NCBI GenBank assembly: GCA_900552115.1
Contig: URYP01000049.1
Coordinates: 1-15,341, forward strand
Source of the DNA: an uncultured Oscillospiraceae bacterium
GTDB lineage: Bacteria; Bacillota; Clostridia; Oscillospirales; Acutalibacteraceae
Reading direction: 5' to 3'
Length of the DNA: 15,341 bases
Notes under the pieces: generated by a model
The model's input: only the letters and a program-made list of their open reading frames with translations
The model's database searches: none
What the model was told of the DNA's origin: nothing
Shown here: positions 8,001 to 15,107 of the stretch, piece after piece
Numbering within the stretch: position 1 is the stretch's first letter
How the letters are laid out: every line of letters starts with the position of its first letter
Program-made: the position numbers and the translations under genes

Positions 8001-8957
8001 GGTAAAATCGATTGTGCCGTCGGGCTTAATCGTGGTGTTGGCAATCGTCCGCGTGGTTTTAAAAATTTTATCCAGCGTCTGCCCCTTTTCAATAGCGCGG
8101 AAGAGCAGTTCGTAGTTGGCCTCGTCGTAATTCTCCGGCTTTTCGGCGGCAACCCGTTTGCCCGGATCGGTGGTCAGGTTCCAGCGAAAGTTGTACGCCT
8201 GCACCTTGTCGTCGCCGTCGCCCTTTTCACCACCCGCGTCCGGATTGACGCCGGGCAGCAGGCCGCTGGAGGGGTCGCCGGGCACGACGTAGGGATCAAT
8301 ACCGATGGGAACGCCGTTGTGGCTGTTGTTGGCGGAGGTAATGCCGTTCAGCGTTTCGCCGTATACGGAGTTGCTTTCCCGGCCGATGGTATAGGTCACG
8401 TCGGCCTTGGCCATCAAATCGCCTTCATAGGTACAATCAAGGAACATTTTCGCTTTAAACGTTTTCCCGGATTCCATCGTGATGGAGGTGATAGCCGTAC
8501 CGTCTTTCACCACCCCGCGGCTCAAGTTAAGCCGTTCGCCGAGAAAAACCGGGATTTTATATTCGTCCAGCCATTCCTCAAGAACCATGAGGGCAATTTT
8601 GGCTTCGAACTTGTAATTGACATTTCTGCCGTATTTTTTATCGATGCGCTGGTAAAATTCCTTAGCCAGCCCGCCGATTACGCCGCCGGAGCCGACGTCG
8701 GTATCGCCCAGTCCGCCGGTGGTCATGCCGCCGATCCGATAGGCGGTGGGTTCAATAACCGCTACGGTTTTCCCCATCTTGGCAGCCTGGATGGCCGCTA
8801 TCGCACCAGACGCGTTGCCGCCGTAAACCACGATATCGTATTCATATACTGTGCTGCCGGTATCCGCCGGCTGGGCCGACTCCGCCCCCACGGAAATAGC
8901 CATTCCCGAGGTCATTACGGCCGCTGCAGAGATGCCGGCCAGAAGTTTTTTTAGCAT
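5001..8957 (-). CDS. Secreted multidomain FAD-dependent oxidoreductase with C-terminal dockerin
   Basis: 1318 aa. ATG at 8957 is preferred over ATG at 8963 because AAGGAG (8967-8972) is 9 bases from the former and only 3 from the latter. Order of parts: Sec-type signal peptide (KK, hydrophobic to about 24); FAD_oxidored-type domain (about 40-540) with dinucleotide motif GGNASG (46-51) and Glu69, RIGGMTTGGLG (74-84), CTYEGDLMA (175-183), SASHAAYGSIRMEP (493-506) and GQSAATAAA (512-520); beta-sandwich resembling golvesin/xanthan-lyase C-terminal domains (about 563-710); two Listeria-Bacteroides repeats ending YAKW (about 715-782, 789-861); FIVAR-like helical module (868-929); unassigned beta-rich module (938-1103); two FIVAR-like modules (1112-1175, 1182-1244); dockerin (1250-1310) with loops DVDGKDGVTAAD and NVDGEGGVTAND. 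It probably acts outside the cell on a glycan or aglycone, docked to a cohesin; the substrate is unknown. The upstream region has no convincing promoter, only a TATACT without a good -35. Confidence 0.93.
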   Translation of the reverse strand: MLKKLLAGISAAAVMTSGMAISVGAESAQPADTGSTVYEYDIVVYGGNASGAIAAIQAAKMGKTVAVIEPTAYRIGGMTTGGLGDTDVGSGGVIGGLAKEFYQRIDKKYGRNVNYKFEAKIALMVLEEWLDEYKIPVFLGERLNLSRGVVKDGTAITSITMESGKTFKAKMFLDCTYEGDLMAKADVTYTIGRESNSVYGETLNGITSANNSHNGVPIGIDPYVVPGDPSSGLLPGVNPDAGGEKGDGDDKVQAYNFRWNLTTDPGKRVAAEKPENYDEANYELLFRAIEKGQTLDKIFKTTRTIANTTIKPDGTIDFTNGGVKVDSNNNSGISTDFVGQNYDYPEGDYATREKIIKAHEDYQKGLLWALQNSERVPEAMRKEASKWGLCNDEFTENNYWPTQIYVREARRMVSEFVMTEHVCKTNSTVYVSDSVGMGSYSMDSHHIQYIVQNGQVRAEGDFYSATSPYSISYRSIVPKANECTNLLVPVCLSASHAAYGSIRMEPVFMVLGQSAATAAAIAIDDGVTAQSVNYSKLAERLNSDGQVLYTGSSGGDLPPVVDVDAIVYPIEELATTTGPDTLEYGYYDTSKALSPSTKYNRVLSAKVGDYIEFEVDVEKAGTYSVSTQTYLQDGRAKFRLYLPDEDRYLGGEADQYGVFTIDDAARVKTETFGNVTISEPGKLRLRFEVTGKREQSKGYTMAFCNIILGVPASGYVLFDSNGGSKVTGQGIAIGKDQLVKQPESPTRAGYTLEGWYADQALTQKWDFAADTVNDNKTLYAKWTPVAPDAYTVSFRTNYGDGGSGVGSQHIAADGNRLVSRPADPKREGYIFTGWYTSDTYEKAWDFETDTVSGDTILYAKWLVETPEQAALKKAIADAQAKLNDGCVYTKETLAVLQDKLAAAKAIGIDADTAAVIKATEELNAAINGLQIKQVESATVPLVTQEQTSSIGHYMSVTNLLESPVDLTPYEGGKLFIRFKLRINKDASTFPGSITAPSEEWIKAVRNGSLILWGGSAADENKVDIGRLDSQYKLSCGEAGNPLENVAVGEYLEVSIPVPQSVMEKGSLAKLEIYMYNDLHSISGNADDQKVGVTISVKDTLLVVEGNVPPVLDKAALKTLLDSEKNDAQLSGYTAESVKAYKALFTAGWAVYNDPDAADEDIAGAIDDLKNADRVLVNKPVDITALNDLIDEAQQKAVSGFYTEESVEALNAAIIAALEVAEDTNATQAAVDAQITALQAAIDALNPLIVWGDVDGKDGVTAADALLALQAATNKITLTDRQVLAANVDGEGGVTANDALLILQRATKKITSFPVEAAG

Positions 8958-9183
8958 AGTCATCCTCTCCTTTTATCCTATGCACAGGGTACTTTCGTTC
9001 GATGCGGTAAAAGCTGTACATAAGCTCTATATCTATTTTACAGTATATCTTTTAAAAATCTGGCCGATTGTCTTTAATAATAGGTCAATAGTTAACCTTT
9101 TGTGGCATTAGTAATAAAATTAAACCGGATGCGCCGTCGAAATGTAAAATGGTGACAATTTTTTACCAGTACTAACAGAGAAT

Positions 9184-9227
9184 AAAAAGCAGAGGCGATG
9201 TCCCTTGCTGGGGATTATCACCTCTGC
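9184..9227 (-). terminator. Rho-independent terminator of the CNNM/CorC gene
   Basis: On the minus strand GCAGAGGTGAT pairs with ATCGCCTCTGC (one G-U pair), extended by CCC/GGG, and is followed by TTTTTATT. It lies 24 bases after the stop codon at 9251. Confidence 0.86.
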
Positions 9228-9250
9228 CTCATTATTCAACCGTATCCGGT

Positions 9251-10621
9251 TTATTCTTTTTCAGGGGGTTCATCCGGAACCGGCGCCGGCTTGCGGACAA
9301 CCCGCACCCGCTCAATCCGCCGGTCCTCCACCTCCATCACCGTGAAGGTGAATTCCTCAAAGAGCACTTCCGGATTCTCGCCGTCCTTGGGAACACGCCC
9401 CAGTTCATCCAAAATAAAGCCGGCCAGCGTGTCGTAATCCCCTTCGGGAAGCCGGGTGTCCAGTAAATCCTCCAGTTCGTCCATGTCGATGGAGCCGTCT
9501 ACCTCGAAAGAGTTTTCACCGGTTTGGAGCACTTCCTCTTCCTCGTGGTCGAATTCGTCCTGGATGTTGCCCACAATGGATTCCAACAGGTCCTCCATGG
9601 TAACGATGCCGGCCACGCCGCCGTATTCGTCCACTACAACCGCCATCTGGGTATGCTTTTCGGTCATTTCCGCGAACAATTCGCCGCATCGTTTGGTGCC
9701 GGGGACAAAATAGGCCTCCCGCATCAAATGGCGGATAGAAACGCCTTCGGGTACCAACTGGCCCACATAAGGCAATAAATCCTTAATATATAGAATACCG
9801 ACGATATGATCGATATCATCCTCATACACCGGCAGACGGGAATATCCTTCATCCACGCCCATCTGCAGGGCTTCCCCGATGGAATCGGTGACTTCAAGCG
9901 CCGACAGGTCTGTGCGGGGGGTCATAATATCCTCCGCCGTGATGTCGTCAAACTCGAAGATGTTGTTGATCATTTCCTTCTGGCTGCCTTCAATCACGCC
10001 TTTTTCTTCGCCCACGTCCACCATCATGCGGATTTCCTCTTCGGTGACGTTTTCCTCATCCGCATGGGGATCCAGCCCGAACAGGCGGACCACCAGGTTG
10101 GTGGAAACCGACAGCAGCTTAACGAACGGCTTGGCAATCACGGCGATCACCCGCAGTACGCCCACCACGGCGAAAGAAATCGGCTCGGCTTTCTGCATGG
10201 CGATGCGCTTGGGAACCAGTTCGCCCAGCACAAGGGAAAAATAAGACATAACCAGCGTAATGACCACGGTGCTGACCGAATAGATCAGGTCGGCGTGCGC
10301 TGCCAGCGACGGAAACACCGATTGGAGCCAGGAGGACAGGGGGCTCGCCAGGGATTGTGCGGCGAATGCCGAGGTGAAGAACCCCGCCAGGGTGACGCCG
10401 ATTTGGATGGTGGCCAGAAACCGGGAGGAGTCGGATGTCAGCGCCAGAACTTTCTGCGCTTTCTTATGCCCCTCTTCGGCCATTTTACGGATTTTGCTGT
10501 CGTTCAGCGTGATAATCGCGATCTCCGACGCGGCAAAAAAGGCGTTGACCAGTATCAGTACCAGCAACAAAATCAACTGCAAGCCCAAGTTGCCCGTAGG
10601 GGGAGGGTCTGCGTCCATCAT
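9251..10621 (-). CDS. CNNM-domain/CBS-pair/CorC_HlyC membrane protein (hemolysin family)
   Basis: 456 aa, typical family length. An N-terminal CNNM (DUF21) membrane region (about 10-200) has hydrophobic segments near 12-32, 66-90, 110-133 and 147-168 and the conserved GELVPKR (133-139). A CBS pair follows (about 230-350), with SRLPVYEDDIDHIVGILYIKDL in the first and VVVDEYGGVAGIVTMEDLLE in the second, then a CorC_HlyC domain (about 368-448). Members are labelled hemolysins, but characterised relatives are linked to magnesium or other divalent cation efflux and tolerance, which is the likelier role. ATG at 10621 is followed at once by another ATG at 10618; AAAGGGG (10634-10640) is 12 bases from the first, so that one is kept. 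Single-gene unit with its own promoter and terminator, divergent from nifJ. Confidence 0.95.
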   Translation of the reverse strand: MMDADPPPTGNLGLQLILLLVLILVNAFFAASEIAIITLNDSKIRKMAEEGHKKAQKVLALTSDSSRFLATIQIGVTLAGFFTSAFAAQSLASPLSSWLQSVFPSLAAHADLIYSVSTVVITLVMSYFSLVLGELVPKRIAMQKAEPISFAVVGVLRVIAVIAKPFVKLLSVSTNLVVRLFGLDPHADEENVTEEEIRMMVDVGEEKGVIEGSQKEMINNIFEFDDITAEDIMTPRTDLSALEVTDSIGEALQMGVDEGYSRLPVYEDDIDHIVGILYIKDLLPYVGQLVPEGVSIRHLMREAYFVPGTKRCGELFAEMTEKHTQMAVVVDEYGGVAGIVTMEDLLESIVGNIQDEFDHEEEEVLQTGENSFEVDGSIDMDELEDLLDTRLPEGDYDTLAGFILDELGRVPKDGENPEVLFEEFTFTVMEVEDRRIERVRVVRKPAPVPDEPPEKE

Positions 10622-10674
10622 GAGAACATATCGCCCCTTTCAAATGAAACATGTGTATGGTATATACGTTTCTT

Positions 10675-10703
10675 ATAATATAAGATTTTTGTGAGGATGT
10701 CAA
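10675..10703 (-). promoter_or_regulatory. Strong sigma-A promoter of the CNNM/CorC gene
   Basis: On the minus strand a perfect TTGACA (10703-10698), 17 bases, then TATTAT (10680-10675). Transcription would start near 10668, about 47 bases before the ATG. Confidence 0.82.
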
Positions 10704-10851
10704 CTGTTTGTTTCGCGGAGGAGACCCGCCGAAGCCGCATGGGGGGCGGGATTCCATGCCTCGAAACACCCGGGTGGGCAGATGCGGGGAGTTTCTGCTG
10801 GTTTTAGAGGCAAAAAAACGGGAGAAAGCGGCGGAAAAATCAAATTCATCC
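10704..10851. other. GC-rich gene-free stretch with nested inverted repeats
   Basis: This is most of the 321-base divergent gap between the CNNM/CorC gene and nifJ, lying between the two -35 elements, so neither identified promoter transcribes it. It contains GCATGG/CCATGC, a perfect 10-bp palindrome CACCCGGGTG (10767-10776), and an outer imperfect pairing GCCTC-AAAC (10758-10766) with GTTT-GAGGC (10801-10811). No convincing coding frame or known RNA family was recognised. It could be a protein-binding region or an unrecognised small RNA, or have no function. Confidence 0.35.
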
Positions 10852-10880
10852 TTTACATGGACAAGCGAAAGTGATAATAT
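10852..10880 (+). promoter_or_regulatory. Sigma-A promoter of nifJ (extended -10)
   Basis: TTTACA (10852-10857), 17 bases, then TAATAT (10875-10880) preceded by TGA, an extended -10. Transcription would start near 10887, giving a leader of about 56 bases. Confidence 0.75.
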
Positions 10881-10942
10881 AAATGGGAACGTCAAAAATG
10901 GCTTTACCCTATTTTGATTATCCTTAAAGGAGGAGCTTTTTC

Positions 10943-13900
10943 ATGGCAAGACAGAAGAAAACCATGGATGGCAACAACGCCGCCGCGCATGTATCCTATG
11001 CGTTCACCGACGTCGCCGCCATCTACCCCATTACCCCGTCGTCCGTTATGGCGGAGGTGACCGACGTATGGTCGGCCGCCGGGCAGAAAAACCTGTTCGG
11101 CCGTCCGGTCAAGGTGGCGGAAATGCAGTCGGAGGGCGGCGCCGCGGGCGCGGTGCACGGGTCGCTCCAGGCCGGTGCGCTGACCACGACCTATACGGCG
11201 TCCCAGGGCCTGCTGCTGATGATTCCCAATATGTACAAGATCGCCGGCGAGCTGCTGCCCAACGTCATCCACGTGTCCGCCCGCGCACTCGCGTCGCATG
11301 CGCTGTCGATTTTCGGCGACCATTCCGACGTGTATGCCTGCCGGCAGACCGGCTATGCCATGCTCTGCTCGTCCAGTGTACAGGAGGTTATGGACCTGGG
11401 CGCGGTAGCGCACCTGTCCACCCTGAAGGGCCGGGTGCCGTTCCTGCATTTCTTCGACGGCTTCCGCACCTCCCACGAGATACAAAAAATTGAAGTGTGG
11501 GACAACGACGACCTGGCCGATATGGTCGATTGGGATGCCGTGGAGCGGTTCCGCAAAAACGCGTTGAACCCGGAGCATCCGGTGCAGCGCGGCACGGCGC
11601 AGAACCCCGATATCTTCTTCCAGGCTCGTGAGGCGTCCAACGGCTATTACGAAGCGATGCCCGCCATCGTCGAAGACTACATGAACAAAGTCAACGCGAA
11701 GATAGGCACCAACTATAAGCTGTTCAATTACTATGGTCCCCGCGACGCCAAGCGCGTCATCATCGCCATGGGCTCCGTGTGCGAAACCATCGAGGAGACG
11801 GTGGACCACATGAACGCCGCGGGCGACAAGGTCGGCCTGATCAAGGTGCGCCTGTATCGCCCCTTCTCGGCGAAACACCTGATCGCCGCGCTGCCCAAAA
11901 CCGTGGAGAGCATTTCGGTGCTCGACCGCACCAAGGAGCCCGGCTCCCTGGGTGAACCGCTGTATCTGGATGTGTGCGCCGCTCTGAAGGATTCCAAATT
12001 CAGCGACGTACCGGTGTATACCGGCCGCTATGGCCTGGGTTCCAAGGACACCACCCCCGGCCAGATCATTTCCGTTTACCGCAACATGGAGGCGTCCCGC
12101 CCCAAGAAACAGTTCACCATCGGCATCGAAGACGATGTGACCAAGCTGTCTCTGAAGGTGAAGGAAAATCCCGATACCACCCCCAAGGGCACCCGCTCCT
12201 GCAAGTTCTGGGGCCTGGGTTCCGACGGTACGGTAGGCGCGAACAAAAACTCCATTAAAATCATCGGCGACCATACCGATATGTATGCGCAGGGCTATTT
12301 TGCCTATGACTCCAAAAAGTCAGGCGGCGTAACCATTTCCCACCTGCGCTTTGGCAAAAAGCCGATCAAGTCGACCTATTTTGTCAACAAGGCGGACTTC
12401 GTGGCCTGCCACAACCCGTCCTATGTCGACAAGTACGACATGGTCAGCGATATCAAACCCGGCGGCATCTTCCTGCTCAACTGCTCCTGGAACGCGGAGG
12501 AGCTGGACCGTCACCTGCCGGCGTCCATGAAGCGCTATATCGCTAAAAACGATATTAAATTCTACACCATCGACGCGACCCACCTGGCCGTGGGCCTGGG
12601 CCTGGGCAACCGCACCAACACCATTCTCCAGGCGGCGTTCTTCAAGCTGGCCAAGGTCATCCCGGTGGACGATGCGGTGGAATTCATGAAGCAGGCCGCG
12701 ACCAAGTCCTATTCCAAAAAGGGCGAAGCCATCGTTAAGATGAACCACAACGCCATCGAGTGCGGCGTGAAAGAGGTCCAGAAGGTCAACGTGCCGAAAG
12801 AGTGGGCCAAGGCCGAGGATAACGCGGCCGAGGAAATGGCCATGACCGGCCGCCCCGAGATCCGCGATTACATCGACAACGTTCTGACGCCGGTCAACGG
12901 GCAGCAGGGCGACAAGCTGCCGGTTTCCACCTTTGTGGAGAACGCGGACGGCACCGTGCCGCTGGGCTCGGCCGCCTATGAAAAACGCGGCATCGCCGTG
13001 GATGTGCCCTGCTGGATTCCGGAAAACTGCATCCAGTGCAACTTCTGCGCCTATGTCTGCCCGCACGCGGTCATCCGCCCGGCCATCATGACCGAGGAGG
13101 AAGCGAAAAACGCGCCCGAGGGCATGAAGATGAAAAACGCCACCGGCCTGCCGGGCTATCAGTTCGGCATCACCGTGTCGACGCTCGATTGCACGGGCTG
13201 CGGCTCCTGCGCGACGGTCTGCCCGGGCATGAAGGGCGAAAAAGCGCTGGTTATGAAACCGCTGGATACCCAGCTGGAAGAACAGGAAAAATTCCTGTAC
13301 AATTACAGCCTGCCGGTGAAACCGGAAGTAAACGAGAAATTCAAAAAGAGCACCGTCAAGGGCAGCCAGTTCCTGCAGCCCCTGCTGGAGTTCTCGGGCG
13401 CCTGCGCCGGCTGCGGCGAAACCCCGTATGCCCGCCTGGTAACCCAGTTGTTCGGCGACCGTATGTATATCGCTAACGCGACGGGCTGCTCCTCCATCTG
13501 GGGCGGTTCTTCCCCGTCGACCCCTTATACCGTTAATAAAGACGGCCATGGCCCGGCGTGGGCGAACTCCCTGTTCGAGGATAACGCCGAGTACGGCTAC
13601 GGTATGTTCCTGGGCGTGACCGCCCGCCGGAACCGTTTGGCTGACCTGATGACCAAATTTGCCGAAGAGGCGAAGGACGAGGAGCTGAAAGCGGCGGCAG
13701 CCGAGTGGCTGGCTGGCAAGGATGACGCCGAAGCCTCCAAAGCGGCGGCGGCCAAGCTGGTGCCCGCTCTGGAGAGAGTGGCGGCCACCTGCACCTGCGA
13801 CCTGAAGCCCCTGCTGGAAGAAGCGCTGAAATCGACCGATATGCTGGTGAAGAAATCCTTCTGGATGTTCGGCGGCGACGGTTGGGCCTATGATATCGGC

Positions 13901-14500
13901 TTCGGCGGCGTGGACCATGTGCTGGCCTCCGGCGAGGATGTCAACGTGCTGGTCTTTGATACCGAGGTGTATTCCAACACCGGCGGCCAGGCCTCCAAGG
14001 CGACCCCGACCGGCTCGGTGGCGCAGTTCGCGGCTGCCGGTAAGGTCACCAAGAAGAAAGACCTCGGCGCCATCGCCATGAGCTATGGCTACGTCTATGT
14101 GGCCCAGATCGCCATGGGCGCCGACATGAACCAGACCCTGAAAGCGATCCAGGAAGCCGAGTCCTATCCGGGCCCGTCCCTGATTATCGCCTACGCGCCC
14201 TGCATCAACCACGGTATCAAGGGCGGCATGGGCATCTCCCAGCAGGAGGAGAAAAAAGCGGTGGAGGCCGGTTACTGGCACACCTATCGCTACGATCCCC
14301 GCAAGGATGAGCCGTTTACCCTGGACAGCAAAGCGCCGACCGCGTCCTACCGCGACTTTATCATGGGCGAGGTGCGGTACAATTCGCTGACCCGCGCCTT
14401 CCCGGACCGGGCGGAGACTCTGTTCGCCAAGGCGGAGAAAAACGCGGCGGAGCGGTACGATCACCTGCTGCGGCTGGGCGAGCTGTACAACAAGAAATAA
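10943..14500 (+). CDS. nifJ: Pyruvate:ferredoxin (flavodoxin) oxidoreductase
   Basis: Cytoplasmic one-chain PFOR, 1185 aa, full length. It oxidises pyruvate and CoA to acetyl-CoA and CO2, passing electrons to ferredoxin; central to fermentative anaerobes. Seen in order: N-terminal TPP-pyrimidine domain with YPITPSSVM (Thr31), Glu64 in MQSEGG and Arg114; transketolase C-like and gamma-type domains; two ferredoxin-type 4Fe-4S motifs (Cys696/699/702/706 and Cys750/753/756/760); proximal cluster ligands Cys821, Cys824, Cys849 and Cys1087; TPP-pyrophosphate motif GDGWAYDIG (978-986) to Asn1012. These match the residues known from Desulfovibrio africanus PFOR. AAAGGAGG (10926-10933) lies 9 bases before the ATG. 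Codon choice is markedly more GC-biased than in the neighbours, as expected for high expression. It is monocistronic, with its own promoter and terminator. Confidence 0.98.
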   Translation: MARQKKTMDGNNAAAHVSYAFTDVAAIYPITPSSVMAEVTDVWSAAGQKNLFGRPVKVAEMQSEGGAAGAVHGSLQAGALTTTYTASQGLLLMIPNMYKIAGELLPNVIHVSARALASHALSIFGDHSDVYACRQTGYAMLCSSSVQEVMDLGAVAHLSTLKGRVPFLHFFDGFRTSHEIQKIEVWDNDDLADMVDWDAVERFRKNALNPEHPVQRGTAQNPDIFFQAREASNGYYEAMPAIVEDYMNKVNAKIGTNYKLFNYYGPRDAKRVIIAMGSVCETIEETVDHMNAAGDKVGLIKVRLYRPFSAKHLIAALPKTVESISVLDRTKEPGSLGEPLYLDVCAALKDSKFSDVPVYTGRYGLGSKDTTPGQIISVYRNMEASRPKKQFTIGIEDDVTKLSLKVKENPDTTPKGTRSCKFWGLGSDGTVGANKNSIKIIGDHTDMYAQGYFAYDSKKSGGVTISHLRFGKKPIKSTYFVNKADFVACHNPSYVDKYDMVSDIKPGGIFLLNCSWNAEELDRHLPASMKRYIAKNDIKFYTIDATHLAVGLGLGNRTNTILQAAFFKLAKVIPVDDAVEFMKQAATKSYSKKGEAIVKMNHNAIECGVKEVQKVNVPKEWAKAEDNAAEEMAMTGRPEIRDYIDNVLTPVNGQQGDKLPVSTFVENADGTVPLGSAAYEKRGIAVDVPCWIPENCIQCNFCAYVCPHAVIRPAIMTEEEAKNAPEGMKMKNATGLPGYQFGITVSTLDCTGCGSCATVCPGMKGEKALVMKPLDTQLEEQEKFLYNYSLPVKPEVNEKFKKSTVKGSQFLQPLLEFSGACAGCGETPYARLVTQLFGDRMYIANATGCSSIWGGSSPSTPYTVNKDGHGPAWANSLFEDNAEYGYGMFLGVTARRNRLADLMTKFAEEAKDEELKAAAAEWLAGKDDAEASKAAAAKLVPALERVAATCTCDLKPLLEEALKSTDMLVKKSFWMFGGDGWAYDIGFGGVDHVLASGEDVNVLVFDTEVYSNTGGQASKATPTGSVAQFAAAGKVTKKKDLGAIAMSYGYVYVAQIAMGADMNQTLKAIQEAESYPGPSLIIAYAPCINHGIKGGMGISQQEEKKAVEAGYWHTYRYDPRKDEPFTLDSKAPTASYRDFIMGEVRYNSLTRAFPDRAETLFAKAEKNAAERYDHLLRLGELYNKK

Positions 14501-14520
14501 AGCCCGCTTATACTAAATGG

Positions 14521-14556
14521 AAACGGAGGACACACAGCGTGTGTCCTCCGTTTTGT
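14521..14556 (+). terminator. Rho-independent terminator of nifJ
   Basis: Perfect 15-bp stem (14521-14535 with 14539-14553) around the loop AGC, ending in TTTT then GTAT, 20 bases after the nifJ stop codon. Confidence 0.87.
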
Positions 14557-14607
14557 ATCGTTATGAGGGTACGGCATTTATAAAGGGATGTTTCCCCATT
14601 TTAACCG

Positions 14608-14820
14608 TTATTCATTTGTCTGCACAAAGGCATCGGCTGCCGCTATTTCCGGCGATGCCGTCAACAGCCCGGCGTGGGTAAACAATTCCCACGATTGCTC
14701 CTGCTGGGGGTCGCGCCGTATGGTTTGGAGCACGGCGACCTGACAGCGGCGAACAGGCAGCACCCGCAGATAATATACCCATTCGTCCACCTTCACAGTC
14801 ATGGTGTAAAACGCATCCAT
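14608..14820 (-). CDS. Small hypothetical protein (doubtful)
   Basis: 70 aa from ATG 14820; an inner ATG at 14802 would give 64 aa. No family recognised and no membrane segment or signal peptide. The composition looks protein-like: an alternating hydrophobic stretch DEWVYYLRVLP followed by CQVAVLQTIRRDP and SWELFTHAG, suggesting a small alpha/beta fold. Against it: neither ATG has a good ribosome binding site, no promoter is obvious, and the leader is filled with stable hairpins. The frame stays open to a TTG at 14874 inside the hairpin. It may be a remnant of a longer gene. Confidence 0.38.
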   Translation of the reverse strand: MDAFYTMTVKVDEWVYYLRVLPVRRCQVAVLQTIRRDPQQEQSWELFTHAGLLTASPEIAAADAFVQTNE

Positions 14821-14835
14821 CGGTTCCCGGTGCCC

Positions 14836-14853
14836 GCGGGGTAAAACCCCCGC
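14836..14853. repeat. Short GC-rich inverted repeat
   Basis: GCGGGGT and ACCCC-GC pair with one bulged C around AAA. It sits between the small doubtful ORF and the next, longer inverted repeat. Confidence 0.5.
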
Positions 14854-14855
14854 CC

Positions 14856-14899
14856 AAATCAGTCCTTGCGTCAAACTTGTTTAGTGCAAGGACTGATTT
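14856..14899. repeat. Perfect 14-bp inverted repeat
   Basis: AAATCAGTCCTTGC (14856-14869) and GCAAGGACTGATTT (14886-14899) pair without mismatch around a 16-base loop that itself holds AAAC/GTTT. On the plus strand the stem ends in TTTTAT, which is terminator-like, but no plus-strand gene precedes it. On the minus strand it follows the possible 22-codon ORF and precedes the 70-aa ORF, so it could end or attenuate a short minus-strand transcript. Confidence 0.7.
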
Positions 14900-14925
14900 T
14901 ATCCCCCATTTAAGGTATGAGTCCT

Positions 14926-14994
14926 TTATTCCCCGTTTTCAATGATCTGGCGCACGCGGGCAAACTGTTCCTGTTTAAATTGTCGAAGTACCAT
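14926..14994 (-). CDS. Possible 22-codon small ORF downstream of an operator-like repeat
   Basis: 22 aa, a basic, amphipathic-looking peptide with core QFKQEQFARVRQIIENGE and no cysteine. Support: AAAGGA (15004-15009) lies exactly 9 bases before the ATG, a candidate promoter within an inverted repeat lies upstream (15041-15081), and a 14-bp stem follows. No family recognised. The reading continues upstream of the ATG for only a few codons, so it could also be the tail of a decayed gene. An overlapping 30-codon frame from ATG 15002 has its ribosome binding site too close. Confidence 0.25.
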   Translation of the reverse strand: MVLRQFKQEQFARVRQIIENGE

Positions 14995-15040
14995 ATACTC
15001 ATGTCCTTTCTTTATGAACCCAACACTTCATCACCTCACT

Positions 15041-15081
15041 TTTGTCTGGCATAATTACAATCTTGTGCCAGACAAAGTCAA
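15041..15081 (-). promoter_or_regulatory. Perfect 11-bp inverted repeat enclosing a candidate promoter
   Basis: TTTGTCTGGCA (15041-15051) and TGCCAGACAAA (15066-15076) are perfect inverted copies 14 bases apart. On the minus strand TTGACT (15081-15076) overlaps the outer edge of one copy, and an AT-rich -10-like AATTAT (15056-15051, 19-base spacing) touches the other. This is how a repressor operator overlapping its promoter would look. The -10 and spacing are weak, so the promoter call is tentative. Confidence 0.38.
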
Positions 15082-15107
15082 GTGACAGATATTATCCACA
15101 ATTAAAG

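Noticed and set aside
7620..8954. 444-codon plus-strand frame opposite the flavoprotein
   Set aside because: Antisense shadow of the FAD domain, whose motifs are all on the minus strand.
9806..10678. 290-codon plus-strand frame opposite the CNNM/CorC gene
   Set aside because: His/Gln/Arg-rich antisense shadow of a well-supported gene; no start signals.
10904..12274. 456-codon minus-strand frame opposite the start of nifJ
   Set aside because: Antisense shadow of the nifJ N-terminus, covering its promoter-proximal leader; no family features.
12320..14464. 714-codon open frame on the minus strand inside nifJ
   Set aside because: It mirrors the strongly GC-biased codons of nifJ, has low-complexity His/Gly/Arg-rich composition, no ribosome binding site, and the opposite strand encodes an unmistakable full-length PFOR.
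14999..15031. 10-codon upstream ORF overlapping the 22-codon ORF leader
   Set aside because: The ribosome binding site is only two bases from the start codon, and the frame is too short to support.
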